Of a stretch of DNA of 64,000 nucleotides, positions 16,158-31,295 are shown piece by piece. Position numbers and translations under genes: made by a program. The stretch lies in the NCBI RefSeq assembly GCF_016879755.1, contig NZ_WOFU01000011.1, positions 17,361 through 81,360 of the forward strand. The letters are read 5' to 3'. The stretch is from Bacillus sp. B15-48. GTDB taxonomy: Bacteria; Bacillota; Bacilli; Bacillales; Cytobacillaceae. The notes below the pieces were generated by a model. It was not told where the DNA came from. It did not search any database and was given only the letters and a program-made list of their open reading frames with translations. Position 1 is the first letter of the stretch. Each line of letters opens with the position of its first letter.

Positions 16158-16193
16158 TTTGTATCATATCCCATTATAGACAGTGATACAAAT
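16158..16193 (-). promoter_or_regulatory. Hairpin with embedded TATAAT between rpsK and rpoA
   Basis: TTGTATCA / TGATACAA forms an 8-bp stem around a loop that contains TATAAT (rc at 16173-16178) in the leftward direction. It could be an internal rpoA promoter, though the -35 match is poor, or an attenuating or processing hairpin. Confidence 0.35.
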
Positions 16194-16207
16194 TCTATAC
16201 AGAAAAT

Positions 16208-16597
<390 letters not shown>

Positions 16598-16621
16598 TTA
16601 AATGTTGACCTCCTTTACCGA

Positions 16622-16987
16622 TTATTTTTTCTTGTTAGCTACAGTTTTACGAGGGCCTTTACGTGTACGTGCATTGTTCTTTGTGTTTTGTCCACGAACA
16701 GGCAAACCACGACGATGACGTAAACCACGGTATGAACCAATTTCCATTAGACGTTTGATGTTTAAGGATACCTCACGACGAAGGTCACCTTCAACTTTTA
16801 GTTTATCAACGATTTCACGAATTTTATTTAATTCGTCTTCCGTTAAATCGCGTACACGAGTATCTACTGAAACACCCGCTTCTGCAAGGATTTTCTCAGC
16901 AGTTGGTCTGCCGATTCCAAAAATATATGTTAAAGAAATAACCACACGCTTTTCACGTGGAATATCTACACCAGCAATACGTGCCAT
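16622..16987 (-). CDS. rpsM: 30S ribosomal protein S13
   Basis: Ribosomal protein S13, 121 aa, starting [20 protein letters not shown] and carrying the helix-two-turn-helix [14 protein letters not shown]. The basic C-terminal tail ([17 protein letters not shown]) lies between the P- and A-site tRNAs in known structures. It is preceded by rpmJ (21 bp) and followed by rpsK, the order seen across Bacillus. Confidence 0.97.
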   Translation of the reverse strand: MARIAGVDIPREKRVVISLTYIFGIGRPTAEKILAEAGVSVDTRVRDLTEDELNKIREIVDKLKVEGDLRREVSLNIKRLMEIGSYRGLRHRRGLPVRGQNTKNNARTRKGPRKTVANKKK

Positions 16988-17008
16988 ATTACAGCACCTC
17001 CTTCAAAA

Positions 17009-17376
<368 letters not shown>

Positions 17377-17516
17377 CGAATATCGTCTCCCTTCTTCACG
17401 TCATATGCGTATACAAACGGGGCATTCGTCAACCTTTTGATTATAACATAATTGACTTCTATCCGTCTGCTAAAGATAACTAGCAATCACACTAGCTAAA
17501 TATGGACTTCGAACAT

Positions 17517-18366
<850 letters not shown>

Positions 18367-18403
18367 CTAATGTAGGTTTAGGGAACCCCCGTCCCCTAAA
18401 TCC

Positions 18404-19699
18404 TTATTTAATAAAACCTTTATAATGTCGCTTAACCAGTTGGCTTTCAAGCCTCTTCATTGTATCAAGTGCAACACCAACAACAATCAATAATCCAGTA
18501 CCGCCAATCTGCACGCTTTGTGGCAAACCAGCGATTTTTATAAAGAATACCGGTAAGATTGAAATGACTGCTAAGAAGATTGCTCCAACAAAAGTAAGTC
18601 GGTATAGAACTTTCGTTAAATACTCTTGCGTATTATTACCTGGACGAATTCCAGGTACATACCCGCCTTGATTCTTTAAGTTTTCTGCAACTCTTTCTGG
18701 GTTGACTTGGATAAATGCATAGAAATACGTAAAGGCAACGATTAAAGCAACATAGATGATCATCCCAACCGGTCGGGTGTAATCAAATGTATTTTGAATC
18801 CAAATCGTCACATCATTCGTACCAAAGAACTGTGCAATCGTTGGCGGAGTGATGATAAACGAGATGGCAAAAATGACAGGAATGACGCCTGCAGCATTAA
18901 CTTTTAATGGAAGATGGGTATTTTGACCACCAACAGAGTTATTCCCTGCAGAAACACGTTTTGCATATTGAATTGGAATTTTCCTTAACGCTTCTTGTAC
19001 GAAGATAACTCCAACGATAATTGCAATAACCGCAAGAACAATTAGAGTAATCGTAAGAATACGCAAGAATAAAGCTTCTCCAGCACCTTCAATTTGCTGT
19101 GCATAGATTTGATTTACAATCGTTGGTAAACCGGCGACAATCCCAGCAAAGATAATGATGGAAATCCCATTTCCAGCACCTTTTTCTGTGATTTGCTCAC
19201 CTAACCACATAAGGAACGCAGTCCCAGCAGTTAAAACCGTTGCAATAATTAAGAAGTTTCCAATACCTGTATTTGTGATCAACAGTCCACCAGCCATATT
19301 GTTAAAGCCATAGGACATACCAAAAGCCTGAATAAAACCGAGCACAATCGTAAAATAACGTGTAAATTGCGCTAACTTTCGACGACCTACCTCACCTTGT
19401 TTAGACCATTCCGTAAACTTTGGTACGACATCCATTTGTAAAAGTTGAATAATAATGGATGCAGTGATGTACGGCATGATCCCCATTGCGAAAATAGAAA
19501 AGTTTTGTAGTGCACCGCCGCCAAAGATATTTAGCACTCCAAATACACTCATATCATCTTGTGCTTTTAATATATCTGAATTCACTCCTGGTACCGGAAT
19601 AAAGGCACCAAGGCGAAAAACAATCAACAATAAAAGGGTGAAGAGAATTTTCTTTCTGATTTCACCCACGCGCAATAAATTGGAGAATGTTTTAAACAT
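18404..19699 (-). CDS. secY: Preprotein translocase subunit SecY
   Basis: The channel-forming subunit of the Sec translocon, 431 aa with about ten membrane segments. Diagnostic phrases: RLGAFIPVPGVN, MGIMPYITASIIIQLLQ, GQITEKGAGNGIS-like GEQITEKGAGNGIS and the cytoplasmic loop KNQGGYVPGIRPG. Its ATG touches the rplO stop (1-bp overlap), implying coupled translation in the spc operon. SecE is encoded separately at 46496-46675. Confidence 0.98.
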   Translation of the reverse strand: MFKTFSNLLRVGEIRKKILFTLLLLIVFRLGAFIPVPGVNSDILKAQDDMSVFGVLNIFGGGALQNFSIFAMGIMPYITASIIIQLLQMDVVPKFTEWSKQGEVGRRKLAQFTRYFTIVLGFIQAFGMSYGFNNMAGGLLITNTGIGNFLIIATVLTAGTAFLMWLGEQITEKGAGNGISIIIFAGIVAGLPTIVNQIYAQQIEGAGEALFLRILTITLIVLAVIAIIVGVIFVQEALRKIPIQYAKRVSAGNNSVGGQNTHLPLKVNAAGVIPVIFAISFIITPPTIAQFFGTNDVTIWIQNTFDYTRPVGMIIYVALIVAFTYFYAFIQVNPERVAENLKNQGGYVPGIRPGNNTQEYLTKVLYRLTFVGAIFLAVISILPVFFIKIAGLPQSVQIGGTGLLIVVGVALDTMKRLESQLVKRHYKGFIK

Positions 19700-20139
19700 T
19701 AAACCACCTCAGTTTGACCGCCGGCAGTTTCAATCGCCTCTTTTGCTGCAGAGGAGAACTTATGGGCTTTAACAGTTAACTTTTTCTCCAAGTTACCTTT
19801 AGCAAGAATTTTTATTCCTGCAAGTTCCTTTTTAACAAGTCCTGTTTCCACTAATAGTTCTGGAGTAATTTCTGTTCCATCTTCAAAGCGGTTTAGAGCG
19901 TCTAAGTTCACAACAGCATATTCTTTACGATTGATATTTGTAAATCCTCGCTTAGGTAAACGTCTAGCAAGAGGTGTTTGACCACCCTCAAAACCAGGAC
20001 GTACGCCGCCACCAGAACGAGCATTTTGACCTTTATGACCTTTTCCGGCAGTTTTACCGTTACCAGAACCGATTCCACGGCCTTTACGCTTACGCTCTTG
20101 ACGAGAACCTTCAGCAGGTTTTAATTCGTGAAGTTTCAT
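19699..20139 (-). CDS. rplO: 50S ribosomal protein L15
   Basis: Ribosomal protein L15, 146 aa. The N-terminus [20 protein letters not shown] with the following Gly/Lys-rich extension ([19 protein letters not shown]) penetrates 23S rRNA; the C-terminal globular domain ends [11 protein letters not shown]. It is spaced 30 bp after rpmD and touches secY. Normal length; no oddities. Confidence 0.97.
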   Translation of the reverse strand: MKLHELKPAEGSRQERKRKGRGIGSGNGKTAGKGHKGQNARSGGGVRPGFEGGQTPLARRLPKRGFTNINRKEYAVVNLDALNRFEDGTEITPELLVETGLVKKELAGIKILAKGNLEKKLTVKAHKFSSAAKEAIETAGGQTEVV

Positions 20140-20169
20140 GTTTGCACCTCCTATTCATTAAAAGATTAA

Positions 20170-20352
20170 TTACTTTTCGTTCACCGTAACTAGATGAGAC
20201 ACTTTGTTAACCATACCACGAATGGCAGCATTATCTTGATGCTCAACAGTTTGATTTAATTTTTTTAATCCTAGAGCTTTAACTGTTTCACGTTGATCTT
20301 GTGAACGTCCGATCACGCTACGTTTGAGGGTAATTTCTAATTTATTAGCCAT
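20170..20352 (-). CDS. rpmD: 50S ribosomal protein L30
   Basis: Ribosomal protein L30, 60 aa: [20 protein letters not shown] through [20 protein letters not shown]. It has the short bacterial form of the fold. It lies 13 bp after rpsE, and rplO follows, as in the Bacillus spc operon. Confidence 0.96.
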   Translation of the reverse strand: MANKLEITLKRSVIGRSQDQRETVKALGLKKLNQTVEHQDNAAIRGMVNKVSHLVTVNEK

Positions 20353-20365
20353 TTGATTTCCCTCC

Positions 20366-20866
20366 TTATCCTAACAGTTCTTCTACTGATTTCCCGCGTA
20401 ACTTTGCTACGTCTTCAGCACGTTTTAATTGTTTTAAACCTTCAAGAGTGGCACGAACCATATTGATTGGTGTGTTCGTTCCAAGAGATTTCGAAAGAAT
20501 ATCACCAACACCTGCCAACTCTAATACGGCACGAACTGGTCCACCTGCGATAACTCCTGTACCTTCATAAGCTGGTTTAAGTAGAATCTCCCCAGCACCG
20601 AAGCGTCCGATTACTTCATGCGGAATGGATGTACCTACCATTGGTACGAGTACTAAGTTTTTCTTTGCATCTTCGATTGCCTTACGGATAGCATCTGGTA
20701 CTTCCTGTGCTTTTCCAGTACCGAAACCAACGTGTCCGTTTTTGTCACCAACAACAACTAATGCAGTGAAACGGAAACGACGTCCACCTTTAACAACCTT
20801 AGCAACACGATTTATGGTTACTACGCGTTCTTCTAGTTCAAGTTTGTTTGGATCAATGCGACGCAT
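20366..20866 (-). CDS. rpsE: 30S ribosomal protein S5
   Basis: Ribosomal protein S5, 166 aa, involved in decoding fidelity and mRNA helicase activity at the entry tunnel. The N-terminal dsRNA-binding-like domain has [20 protein letters not shown], the spectinomycin loop region, in an apparently wild-type form. The C-terminal domain contains [19 protein letters not shown]. It follows rplR by 24 bp with a strong ribosome site. Confidence 0.97.
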   Translation of the reverse strand: MRRIDPNKLELEERVVTINRVAKVVKGGRRFRFTALVVVGDKNGHVGFGTGKAQEVPDAIRKAIEDAKKNLVLVPMVGTSIPHEVIGRFGAGEILLKPAYEGTGVIAGGPVRAVLELAGVGDILSKSLGTNTPINMVRATLEGLKQLKRAEDVAKLRGKSVEELLG

Positions 20867-20890
20867 CTATTTATGTCCCTCCTTTTTACA

Positions 20891-21253
20891 TTAAAATTGT
20901 AAGCCGTTTTCACGAGCAGTTTCTGCAAGAGCTTTAATACGGCCATGATATAAATAACCACCACGGTCAAATACTACTTCACTAATGCCTTTTTCTACAG
21001 CGCGCTTAGCAACTATTTCTCCGACCTTTTGCGCAGCTTCAAGGTTACAAGTAGATTCAAGGTTGATAGCTTTATCTATAGTAGAGGCACTCGCTAGAGT
21101 TACTCCATTTACGTCATCAATTAATTGAGCATAAATGTGTTTGTTTGAACGAAACACATTTAAACGAGGACGAGCTGCAGTACCGCTGATTTTAGTCCGG
21201 ACACGCGCATGGCGTTTACGGCGTACAGCGTTTTTATCAGCCTTCGTAATCAT
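20891..21253 (-). CDS. rplR: 50S ribosomal protein L18
   Basis: Ribosomal protein L18, 120 aa, one of the 5S rRNA-binding proteins. It starts [19 protein letters not shown], with [20 protein letters not shown] and [18 protein letters not shown] later. The ATG at 21253 is 8 bp after AAAGGAG; an in-frame GTG three codons earlier would overlap that site. Located between rplF and rpsE. Confidence 0.97.
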   Translation of the reverse strand: MITKADKNAVRRKRHARVRTKISGTAARPRLNVFRSNKHIYAQLIDDVNGVTLASASTIDKAINLESTCNLEAAQKVGEIVAKRAVEKGISEVVFDRGGYLYHGRIKALAETARENGLQF

Positions 21254-21286
21254 TTGCGTCACTCCTTTCGTTTATCTTAAGCGGCA

Positions 21287-21823
21287 TTACTTACCAGTCT
21301 TACCTTCTTTACGGCGTACAAATTCGCCTTCGTAACGAATTCCTTTGCCTTTATAAGGTTCTGGCGGACGTACTCCGCGGATATTGGCAGCAAGTGCACC
21401 AACACGCTCTTTATCAATTCCTTTAACAATTACTTTTGTATTTGTAGGAACTTCAACTTCAAGGCCTTCTTCAGCCTCAAATTCTACTGGATGTGAGTAT
21501 CCAACCTGCAACACAAGTTTCTTCCCTTGTTTTGCAGCACGATAACCAACACCGATTAACTCAAGTGACTTTTCAAAACCTTTTGATACTCCCTCAACCA
21601 TGTTGGATAAAACCGCACGAGTTGTACCATGTAATGCACGATGTTCCTTTGCCTCTGAAGGGCGAGAAATGTTGATTACATTCTCCTCGATTGAGATTTG
21701 CATATCTTCGTTAAAAGAACGAGTTAATTCACCTTTAGGACCTTTTACAGTAAGGGTGTTATTGTTGTTTATAACTGTTACGCCATTTGGGATTTCAATT
21801 GGCTTTTTACCTATGCGAGACAT
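21287..21823 (-). CDS. rplF: 50S ribosomal protein L6
   Basis: Ribosomal protein L6, 178 aa, made of two duplicated domains; it sits near the factor-binding site at the base of the L7/L12 stalk. Landmarks [15 protein letters not shown] at the start and [20 protein letters not shown] at the end. It follows rpsH by 31 bp. Normal in length and sequence. Confidence 0.97.
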   Translation of the reverse strand: MSRIGKKPIEIPNGVTVINNNNTLTVKGPKGELTRSFNEDMQISIEENVINISRPSEAKEHRALHGTTRAVLSNMVEGVSKGFEKSLELIGVGYRAAKQGKKLVLQVGYSHPVEFEAEEGLEVEVPTNTKVIVKGIDKERVGALAANIRGVRPPEPYKGKGIRYEGEFVRRKEGKTGK

Positions 21824-21854
21824 TCAATGCACCTCCAATCTTTTAAAAAATCTA

Positions 21855-22253
21855 TTACCAAACGTATGCTAATACTTCGCCGCCGACTTGCTTAGCGCGT
21901 GCTTCTTTATCGGATAATACGCCATTTGAAGTTGATACTAGTGCGATACCAAGACCATTCAATACGCGTGGAACCTCAGTAGATTTTGCATAAACGCGAA
22001 GACCAGGCTTACTAATACGTTTAAGACCAGTGATTACACGTTCATTGTTTGAACCGTATTTCAAGAAGATACGGATGATCCCTTGTTTGTTGTCTTCAAT
22101 ATATTCGACGTCACGTACGAAACCTTCGCGCTTTAAAATTTCAGCGATTTCTTTTTTAATGTTAGAAGCAGGTACTTCTAATTTTTCGTGACGAACCATA
22201 TTCGCATTACGAATACGAGTAAGCATATCTGCAATTGGATCTGTCATGACCAT
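21855..22253 (-). CDS. rpsH: 30S ribosomal protein S8
   Basis: Ribosomal protein S8, 132 aa, a primary 16S rRNA binder (helix 21) and in other bacteria the translational repressor of the spc operon. Starts [20 protein letters not shown] and ends [12 protein letters not shown], with the conserved [13 protein letters not shown]. It follows rpsN by 30 bp. Confidence 0.97.
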   Translation of the reverse strand: MVMTDPIADMLTRIRNANMVRHEKLEVPASNIKKEIAEILKREGFVRDVEYIEDNKQGIIRIFLKYGSNNERVITGLKRISKPGLRVYAKSTEVPRVLNGLGIALVSTSNGVLSDKEARAKQVGGEVLAYVW

Positions 22254-22283
22254 TGTTTTTACCTCCTTCCCAAACCTTAAGTT

Positions 22284-22487
<204 letters not shown>

Positions 22488-22494
22488 TTAGAGA

Positions 22495-23034
22495 TTACTT
22501 TTTAAATGGCATTCCAAATTGTGTTAATAGTTCACGAGCTTCCTCATCAGTGTTAGCAGTCGTTACAATAACAATATCCATGCCACGAACTTTACTTACT
22601 TTATCGTAATCAATTTCAGGGAAGATTAATTGCTCTTTTACACCTAATGTGTAATTTCCACGTCCATCAAAAGATTTTTTTGAAATTCCACGAAAGTCAC
22701 GTACACGTGGAAGAGATACTGAAACTAACTTATCGAAGAATTCGTACATACGCTCACCACGTAATGTTACTTTCGCTCCGATTGGCATGCCTTCACGTAG
22801 GCGGAACCCTGCGATTGATTTTTTCGCTTTTGTGATGACTGGTTTTTGACCAGAAAGCAATGTTAACTCTTCAACAGCGTTATCAAGTGATTTAGCGTTC
22901 GCAACTGCATCACCAACACCCATGTTAATTACGATTTTTTCTAATCTAGGAACTTGCATTACAGATTTATAATTAAACTTGCTCATTAGAGCAGGAGAAA
23001 TTTCTTTATTGAACTTTTCTTTTAGGCGGTTCAT
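22495..23034 (-). CDS. rplE: 50S ribosomal protein L5
   Basis: Ribosomal protein L5, 179 aa, 5S rRNA-binding and part of the central protuberance, contacting P-site tRNA. Begins [20 protein letters not shown]; contains [16 protein letters not shown] and [20 protein letters not shown]. Spaced 30 bp after rplX. Confidence 0.97.
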   Translation of the reverse strand: MNRLKEKFNKEISPALMSKFNYKSVMQVPRLEKIVINMGVGDAVANAKSLDNAVEELTLLSGQKPVITKAKKSIAGFRLREGMPIGAKVTLRGERMYEFFDKLVSVSLPRVRDFRGISKKSFDGRGNYTLGVKEQLIFPEIDYDKVSKVRGMDIVIVTTANTDEEARELLTQFGMPFKK

Positions 23035-23064
23035 TCATGATTACCTCCCTTCATCTATAAACTA

Positions 23065-23373
23065 TTAATCGAGAACTTCACCGGATTTTTTTGCTACGCG
23101 TACCTTCTTGCCGTTTTCCTCTTTATATCCAACTCGGGTTGGTTTGCCGGATTTCGGATCGATAGGCATAACATTTGATACATGAATAGGTGCCTCTTGG
23201 CTAATGATTCCGCCCTGCGGATTCAATTGAGAAGGTTTAGCGTGTTTCTTCACGATATTAACACCTTCTACTAGGACACGGTCTTGTTTTGGAAATGACG
23301 CTAGGATATTTCCAGTTTTACCTTTGTCCTTGCCAGAGATGACCACTACTTTGTCACCTTTTTTGACATGCAT
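23065..23373 (-). CDS. rplX: 50S ribosomal protein L24
   Basis: Ribosomal protein L24, 102 aa, an assembly-initiator with an N-terminal KOW motif ([19 protein letters not shown]). The start is the ATG at 23373, 8 bp after AAGGAGG; an in-frame GTG three codons upstream overlaps the ribosome site. It follows rplN by 36 bp. Confidence 0.97.
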   Translation of the reverse strand: MHVKKGDKVVVISGKDKGKTGNILASFPKQDRVLVEGVNIVKKHAKPSQLNPQGGIISQEAPIHVSNVMPIDPKSGKPTRVGYKEENGKKVRVAKKSGEVLD

Positions 23374-23409
23374 CTGTCGCACCTCCTTAAAGCCATTTGA
23401 ATTTTTATA

Positions 23410-23805
<396 letters not shown>

Positions 23806-23817
23806 TTACCGAACATA

Positions 23818-25387
<1,570 letters not shown>

Positions 25388-25390
25388 TAA

Positions 25391-25732
25391 TTATCCCTCC
25401 TTCTTTTCTGATACAACAATTGTAATATGGCTTGTGCGTTTATTGATTGCACTTGCACGACCTTGCGCACGTGGACGGAAACGTTTTAGTGTTGGTCCTT
25501 CGTTTGCATATGCTTGAGTAACAACTAAATTGTTTACATCCATTTCATAGTTATGTTCTGCATTGGCAAGAGCAGATTTCAAAACCTTTTCTACGATTGG
25601 AGAAACCGCCTTCGGAGTAAGTTTTAAAATAGCTACCGCTTCGCCAACTTGCTTTCCTCGAATTAAATCTAGTACTAAACGAGCTTTACGAGGAGCAATA
25701 CGAACTGTTCTAGCAACAGCTTTAGCTTGCAT
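25391..25732 (-). CDS. rplV: 50S ribosomal protein L22
   Basis: Ribosomal protein L22, 113 aa. Its extended beta-hairpin ([20 protein letters not shown]) lines the peptide exit tunnel and is of normal length, so no macrolide-resistance insertion is visible. The globular part has [20 protein letters not shown]. It follows rpsS by 18 bp. Confidence 0.97.
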   Translation of the reverse strand: MQAKAVARTVRIAPRKARLVLDLIRGKQVGEAVAILKLTPKAVSPIVEKVLKSALANAEHNYEMDVNNLVVTQAYANEGPTLKRFRPRAQGRASAINKRTSHITIVVSEKKEG

Positions 25733-25750
25733 TAGGATACCCTCCTCTCA

Positions 25751-26029
25751 TTAACGTCTTGTTTTCTTATCGTCTGCGGCATGGCCTTTATATGTGCGAG
25801 TTGGAGCAAATTCTCCAAGCTTATGACCTACCATGTCTTCTGTTACATAAACCGGAACATGTTTACGTCCGTCATATACAGCGACAGTGTGACCGATGAA
25901 TTGTGGGAAAATCGTTGAACGTCGAGACCAAGTCTTTACCACTTTTTTGCCTTCAGTCTCATTTAGCTCTTCGATTTTTTTAATTAAATGCTCATCAACA
26001 AAAGGTCCTTTTTTTAAGCTACGACCCAT
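25751..26029 (-). CDS. rpsS: 30S ribosomal protein S19
   Basis: Ribosomal protein S19, 92 aa, on the 30S head, paired with S13. Begins [20 protein letters not shown], with [20 protein letters not shown] and [16 protein letters not shown]. It follows rplB by 57 bp, slightly wider than other gaps in the operon. Confidence 0.97.
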   Translation of the reverse strand: MGRSLKKGPFVDEHLIKKIEELNETEGKKVVKTWSRRSTIFPQFIGHTVAVYDGRKHVPVYVTEDMVGHKLGEFAPTRTYKGHAADDKKTRR

Positions 26030-26086
26030 GATTGAACCTCCCTTCGTGATTGTTCTACGGTTCTTCTGAACCGTAGTTCAATCCCG

Positions 26087-26938
<852 letters not shown>

Positions 26939-26947
26939 TTAAATGGA

Positions 26948-27232
26948 TTAAACTTCGAATAATTCGATTTCTTTGCTATCTTCAGTCAATGTAATAATAG
27001 CTTTACGGCGCTTATTTGTGTAGCCGCCAAATTTACCCATACGCTTAAACTTACCTTTATAATTCATGATGTTAACATTCTTTACTTTAACATCGAAAAT
27101 TTCTTGTACAGCGTCTTTTACTTGTGTTTTATTCGCTCTGACGTCGACATCGAAAGTGTATTTCTTGTCAGCCATTAGATCAGATGAGCGTTCAGTAATT
27201 ATGGGGCGCTTAATGATATCGCGAGCATCCAT
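26948..27232 (-). CDS. rplW: 50S ribosomal protein L23
   Basis: Ribosomal protein L23, 94 aa, the docking site for trigger factor and SRP at the tunnel exit. Begins [20 protein letters not shown], with [20 protein letters not shown]. Its ATG overlaps the rplD stop by one base, as in other Bacillus S10 operons. Confidence 0.97.
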   Translation of the reverse strand: MDARDIIKRPIITERSSDLMADKKYTFDVDVRANKTQVKDAVQEIFDVKVKNVNIMNYKGKFKRMGKFGGYTNKRRKAIITLTEDSKEIELFEV

Positions 27233-27855
27233 TATGCAAGCACCTCCTCTACTTTTTCAACAGCTGCTTTAGTCATGATTAATTTATCATGATTTAAAAC
27301 ATCTAAAACGTTGATTCCTTCTGCGGAAACAACTGTGATACCAGGGATATTACGCGCTGAAAGTGCAACATTCTCATCTAATCCTGCAGTAACAATAAGT
27401 GCTTTCTTATCAACTGAAAGACCTTGCAAAACTTTTGTAAACTCTTTTGTCTTTGGAGCTTCAAAAGCAAGGTTTTCAAGAACAAGCAATTCCTCTGCTA
27501 CAACTTTTGATGATAATGCTGATTTAATCGCTAAACGACGTACTTTCTTAGGTAATTTATAGCTATAGCTACGTGGTACTGGTCCAAACACGGTACCGCC
27601 ACCGCGCCATTGTGGTGATCTAATTGAACCTTGACGTGCGCGACCTGTGCCTTTTTGGCGCCAAGGTTTGCGTCCACCGCCACGTACTTCTGAACGAATT
27701 TTAGTTTTGTGAGTCCCTTGACGTAAGGAAGCTCTTTGCATTACAACCGCTTCAAACATTACATGATTGTTTGGCTCGATACCAAATACGGATTCATTAA
27801 GTTCAACTTCCCCAACTTGAGAGCCCGTTTGGCTAAACAATGCTACTTTCGGCAT
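27232..27855 (-). CDS. rplD: 50S ribosomal protein L4
   Basis: Ribosomal protein L4, 207 aa. The tunnel loop region ([19 protein letters not shown]) is intact with no macrolide-resistance changes evident. The C-terminal domain ends [11 protein letters not shown]. It follows rplC by 25 bp and overlaps rplW by one base. Confidence 0.97.
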   Translation of the reverse strand: MPKVALFSQTGSQVGEVELNESVFGIEPNNHVMFEAVVMQRASLRQGTHKTKIRSEVRGGGRKPWRQKGTGRARQGSIRSPQWRGGGTVFGPVPRSYSYKLPKKVRRLAIKSALSSKVVAEELLVLENLAFEAPKTKEFTKVLQGLSVDKKALIVTAGLDENVALSARNIPGITVVSAEGINVLDVLNHDKLIMTKAAVEKVEEVLA

Positions 27856-27880
27856 TCTTGTTTCCTCCTTTCTTTAAATG

Positions 27881-28510
27881 TTACCTTGCTTTAATCGCAC
27901 TTTTAATTTTTAACAATCCTTTTCTAGGACCAGGTACATTTCCTTTAATTAAAAGTAGATTACGTTCCTCATCCACTTTAACGATTTGTAGGTTTTGTAC
28001 AGTGATTTGTTCTCCACCCATGCGACCAGGTAATAACTTCCCTTTGAAAACACGGTTTGGAGCAACAGGACCCATCGAACCAGGGCGACGGTGATAACGA
28101 GAACCGTGTGTCATTGGTCCACGAGATTGTCCATGACGCTTAATAGCCCCTTGGAAACCTTTCCCTTTTGAGATTCCTGTTACATCAACAATATCGCCTT
28201 CTGCGAATATATTTGCCTTGACTTCCTGACCAACTTCATATTCCGCTAAGTTTACTCCGTTGAATTCCCGTACGAAGCGCTTAGGTGCAGTATTAGCTTT
28301 TGCTACATGTCCCTTTTCAGGTTTGTTAGCAAGCTTTTCACGTTTATCTTCAAAACCGATCTGAACAGCTTCATAACCATCAGTTTCAGCATTTTTAACT
28401 TGAAGAACTACGTTCTCAGCTGCTTGAACTACTGTTACCGGGATGAGATCGCCGTTTTCTGCAAATACTTGAGTCATACCGATCTTTCTTCCTAAGATTC
28501 CTTTGGTCAT
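27881..28510 (-). CDS. rplC: 50S ribosomal protein L3
   Basis: Ribosomal protein L3, 209 aa, an assembly initiator reaching towards the peptidyl-transferase centre. Begins [20 protein letters not shown]; the internal extension carries [20 protein letters not shown] and [11 protein letters not shown]. It follows rpsJ by 40 bp. Confidence 0.98.
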   Translation of the reverse strand: MTKGILGRKIGMTQVFAENGDLIPVTVVQAAENVVLQVKNAETDGYEAVQIGFEDKREKLANKPEKGHVAKANTAPKRFVREFNGVNLAEYEVGQEVKANIFAEGDIVDVTGISKGKGFQGAIKRHGQSRGPMTHGSRYHRRPGSMGPVAPNRVFKGKLLPGRMGGEQITVQNLQIVKVDEERNLLLIKGNVPGPRKGLLKIKSAIKAR

Positions 28511-28550
28511 TGGTCACACCTCCTAATATACTTTAGTTTCATTTATTTAA

Positions 28551-28984
<434 letters not shown>

Positions 28985-28990
28985 TTGTCT

Positions 28991-29019
28991 ATTATACCGA
29001 AAACATAATGCAAACGCAA
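28991..29019 (-). promoter_or_regulatory. Sigma-A promoter of the S10 operon
   Basis: TTGCGT (29014-29019), a 17-bp spacer and a perfect TATAAT (28991-28996) read leftward, about 130 bp before rpsJ. It drives the superoperon rpsJ to rplQ. Confidence 0.8.
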
Positions 29020-29442
29020 GATATTTTTTGTCTTTTTATGCTCCAGCACACTTTTACTATTATAGCGACTCTCTCTCATGATTTCAATAGTAGAATCAAG
29101 TTTTATCGATATTTATATGAAGAAACTGTTTCCATTCTGGATTTGTAAGAATGTAGACGGTGATTATCCTTATGAAAACATCGTGTAATCAAAGTTAAGA
29201 AAAATCGGGCAAAAACCGCCCAGTCCTTATATCCAATGTTATATATTCTAGGTAAATAAACGTTTTTTCGGGGGTTATAAGGGAAAACCACAAAATGTTC
29301 ACAGGAAGACATGATTGATTTTTTAAAAAATAAACGGACCACCTACATGATTAATTAACAACTCATTTGATTGTGAAATGAAGGCTTTTTATTTCCATTA
29401 CTTATACAAAAAGGTGGATAAGTTCATAGATAGATTCCATTT
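29020..29442. other. Intergenic stretch, no gene seen
   Basis: AT-rich DNA between the S10 promoter and the second AGTACT array. B. subtilis carries ybaC between tufA and rpsJ; nothing resembling it is found. A minus-strand open frame at 29103-29342 lacks a ribosome site and recognisable motifs and is treated as chance. Confidence 0.5.
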
Positions 29443-29692
29443 TTTTGCTAGTACTTGGATTAACCGTGATTTTAAGGCTGGTTTATTGCTAGTACTTGGA
29501 TTATACCGGTTTTTGGCCGTTTTTTATTGCTAGTACAGGGATTATATCGACCTTCTGACCTCGTTTTATTGCGAGTACTCGGATTAACCCTTCATTTTAC
29601 AACGTTTTATTACGAGTACTAGCAATATATCACGGAAATTTGGTGTTTTTAATACGAGTACTTGGATTAAAAATCGCGTTACCAGCATTATC
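29443..29692. repeat. AGTACT palindrome array B (six units, ~41-bp period)
   Basis: Cores AGTACT (one AGTACA) start at 29450, 29491, 29532, 29574, 29615 and 29657, spaced 41, 41, 42, 41 and 42 bp. Flanks are mixtures of two arm types, ATTGCT/AGCAAT and TAATCC/GGATTA. The last unit is followed 22 bp after its core start by TTACCAGCATTATC, which recurs at the same offset in the array at 63.8 kb. No coding sense. Confidence 0.8.
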
Positions 29693-29880
29693 GGTTAAAA
29701 AGCCTACAAATCTCTTCGGTCAAATACCGATAAATGCCTTCTTCCAAAAAACCAAAAAATTTATCCGTGTTTTTCCCCAATCACCCTTGATTACAATAGG
29801 ATGGATTTTAGCACCGTGTTTTCTATTGAAAGCCTACCAATGTTGGTTTTTGTCGAAAAATGTTAGTCTCCATATAACGA
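29693..29880. other. Intergenic stretch right of array B
   Basis: AT-rich, no gene or clear structure. A plus-strand open frame (29640-29900) begins inside the repeat array and has no ribosome site; it is taken as accidental. Confidence 0.4.
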
Positions 29881-29908
29881 AAAAACCACAGCACGAATGA
29901 CTGTGGTA
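29881..29908 (-). terminator. Second terminator downstream of tuf
   Basis: ACCACAG / CTGTGGT (7 bp) read leftward, followed by TTTTTT. It lies about 30 bp beyond the primary tuf terminator, forming a tandem terminator pair. Confidence 0.65.
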
Positions 29909-29939
29909 GACCAAAAACTATATACTTTATTTTCTTTAT

Positions 29940-29974
29940 AAAAAAACAGATGAGCATCGCCCATCTGTTTTTTA
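29940..29974 (-). terminator. tuf terminator
   Basis: A strong hairpin AAAACAGATGGGC.. ..GCTCATCTGTTTT read leftward with a T-run, 15 bp past the tuf stop. It closes the rpsL-rpsG-fusA-tuf operon. Confidence 0.85.
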
Positions 29975-29988
29975 AAGATTACTTTCTA

Positions 29989-31176
29989 TTACTCTTGGAT
30001 TGAAGCAACAACGCCAGCGCCAACTGTACGTCCACCTTCACGAATTGAGAACTTAGTTCCTTCTTCGATCGCGATTGGAGCGATTAGTTCAACTGTCATT
30101 TCAATGTTGTCGCCAGGCATAACCATTTCTACACCATCTGGAAGGTTACAAATACCAGTTACATCAGTTGTACGGAAGTAGAACTGTGGGCGGTAGTTTG
30201 TGAAGAATGGAGTATGACGTCCACCTTCTTCTTTTGATAATACGTAAACTTCAGCTTTAAACTTTGTATGTGGAGTGATTGAACCTGGCTTTGCTAGTAC
30301 TTGTCCACGTTGGATTTCTTCACGAGCAACCCCACGAAGAAGCGCTCCGATATTATCGCCAGCTTCTGCATAGTCAAGAAGCTTACGGAACATTTCAACA
30401 CCAGTTACAGTAGTTGCTTTTGGTTCTTCAGTAAGACCGATGATGTCAATAACGTCACCAACTTTAACTTGTCCACGCTCAACACGTCCAGTTGCAACAG
30501 TACCACGACCAGTAATTGAGAATACATCCTCAACTGGCATCATGAATGGCTTGTCAGTGTCACGAGTTGGGTTAGGTACGTACTCGTCAACAGCTGCCAT
30601 TAGTTCAAGAACTTTCTCTTCCCACTCAGCTTCTCCTTCAAGAGCTTTTAGAGCAGAACCTTTAATAACTGGGATGTCATCACCAGGGAAGTCATACTCA
30701 GAAAGAAGATCACGTACTTCCATTTCTACTAACTCAAGAAGTTCTTCGTCGTCAACCATGTCACACTTGTTCATGAATACAACAAGGAAAGGTACACCTA
30801 CTTGACGAGATAGAAGGATATGCTCACGTGTTTGTGGCATTGGGCCATCAGCTGCAGATACAACTAAGATACCACCGTCCATTTGCGCAGCACCTGTGAT
30901 CATGTTTTTAACATAGTCAGCATGGCCTGGGCAGTCAACATGTGCGTAGTGACGATTTGTTGTTTCGTACTCTACGTGTGATGTATTGATTGTAATTCCA
31001 CGCTCTTTTTCTTCTGGAGCGTTATCGATTTGATCATAACCTTTCGCTTCGCCACCCATTGCTTTAGCAAGTACAGTAGTGATTGCTGCAGTTAGAGTAG
31101 TTTTACCATGGTCAACGTGACCGATTGTTCCAATATTTACGTGCGGCTTTGAGCGATCAAATTTAGCTTTTGCCAT
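29989..31176 (-). CDS. tuf: Elongation factor Tu
   Basis: EF-Tu, 395 aa, delivers aminoacyl-tRNA to the ribosome as a GTP complex. G-domain motifs: GHVDHGKT (P-loop), DCPGHADY with the catalytic His, NKCD and SALKA. Domains II and III follow, with [13 protein letters not shown] and the C-terminal [11 protein letters not shown]. Single tuf downstream of fusA, as in B. subtilis. Strong ribosome site AAAGGAGG. Confidence 0.98.
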   Translation of the reverse strand: MAKAKFDRSKPHVNIGTIGHVDHGKTTLTAAITTVLAKAMGGEAKGYDQIDNAPEEKERGITINTSHVEYETTNRHYAHVDCPGHADYVKNMITGAAQMDGGILVVSAADGPMPQTREHILLSRQVGVPFLVVFMNKCDMVDDEELLELVEMEVRDLLSEYDFPGDDIPVIKGSALKALEGEAEWEEKVLELMAAVDEYVPNPTRDTDKPFMMPVEDVFSITGRGTVATGRVERGQVKVGDVIDIIGLTEEPKATTVTGVEMFRKLLDYAEAGDNIGALLRGVAREEIQRGQVLAKPGSITPHTKFKAEVYVLSKEEGGRHTPFFTNYRPQFYFRTTDVTGICNLPDGVEMVMPGDNIEMTVELIAPIAIEEGTKFSIREGGRTVGAGVVASIQE

Positions 31177-31221
31177 TTTATGAAATCCTCCTTTAAATTT
31201 AAAAGTTAAGTATATTATAGG

Positions 31222-31249
31222 CTATGAAAAGGAATTTTCCTTTCCATAG
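31222..31249 (-). other. Hairpin between fusA and tuf
   Basis: CTATGGAAAGGAA / TTCCTTTTCATAG gives a 13-bp stem with one G-U pair; TATAAT follows on the leftward strand but no -35 is apparent. It may be an attenuator or RNA-processing hairpin that sets tuf dosage within the operon. Confidence 0.4.
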
Positions 31250-31295
31250 CATGGCTTACATTAGTAGTTATACTTGATTAAATGCTTAAAATCAA

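Noticed and set aside
29103..29342. Minus-strand ORF in the rpsJ-tuf gap
   Set aside because: No ribosome site and no motif; unlike YbaC, which occupies this gap in B. subtilis.
29640..29900. Plus-strand ORF right of array B
   Set aside because: Starts within a repeat unit and crosses the shared tail motif and a terminator hairpin.
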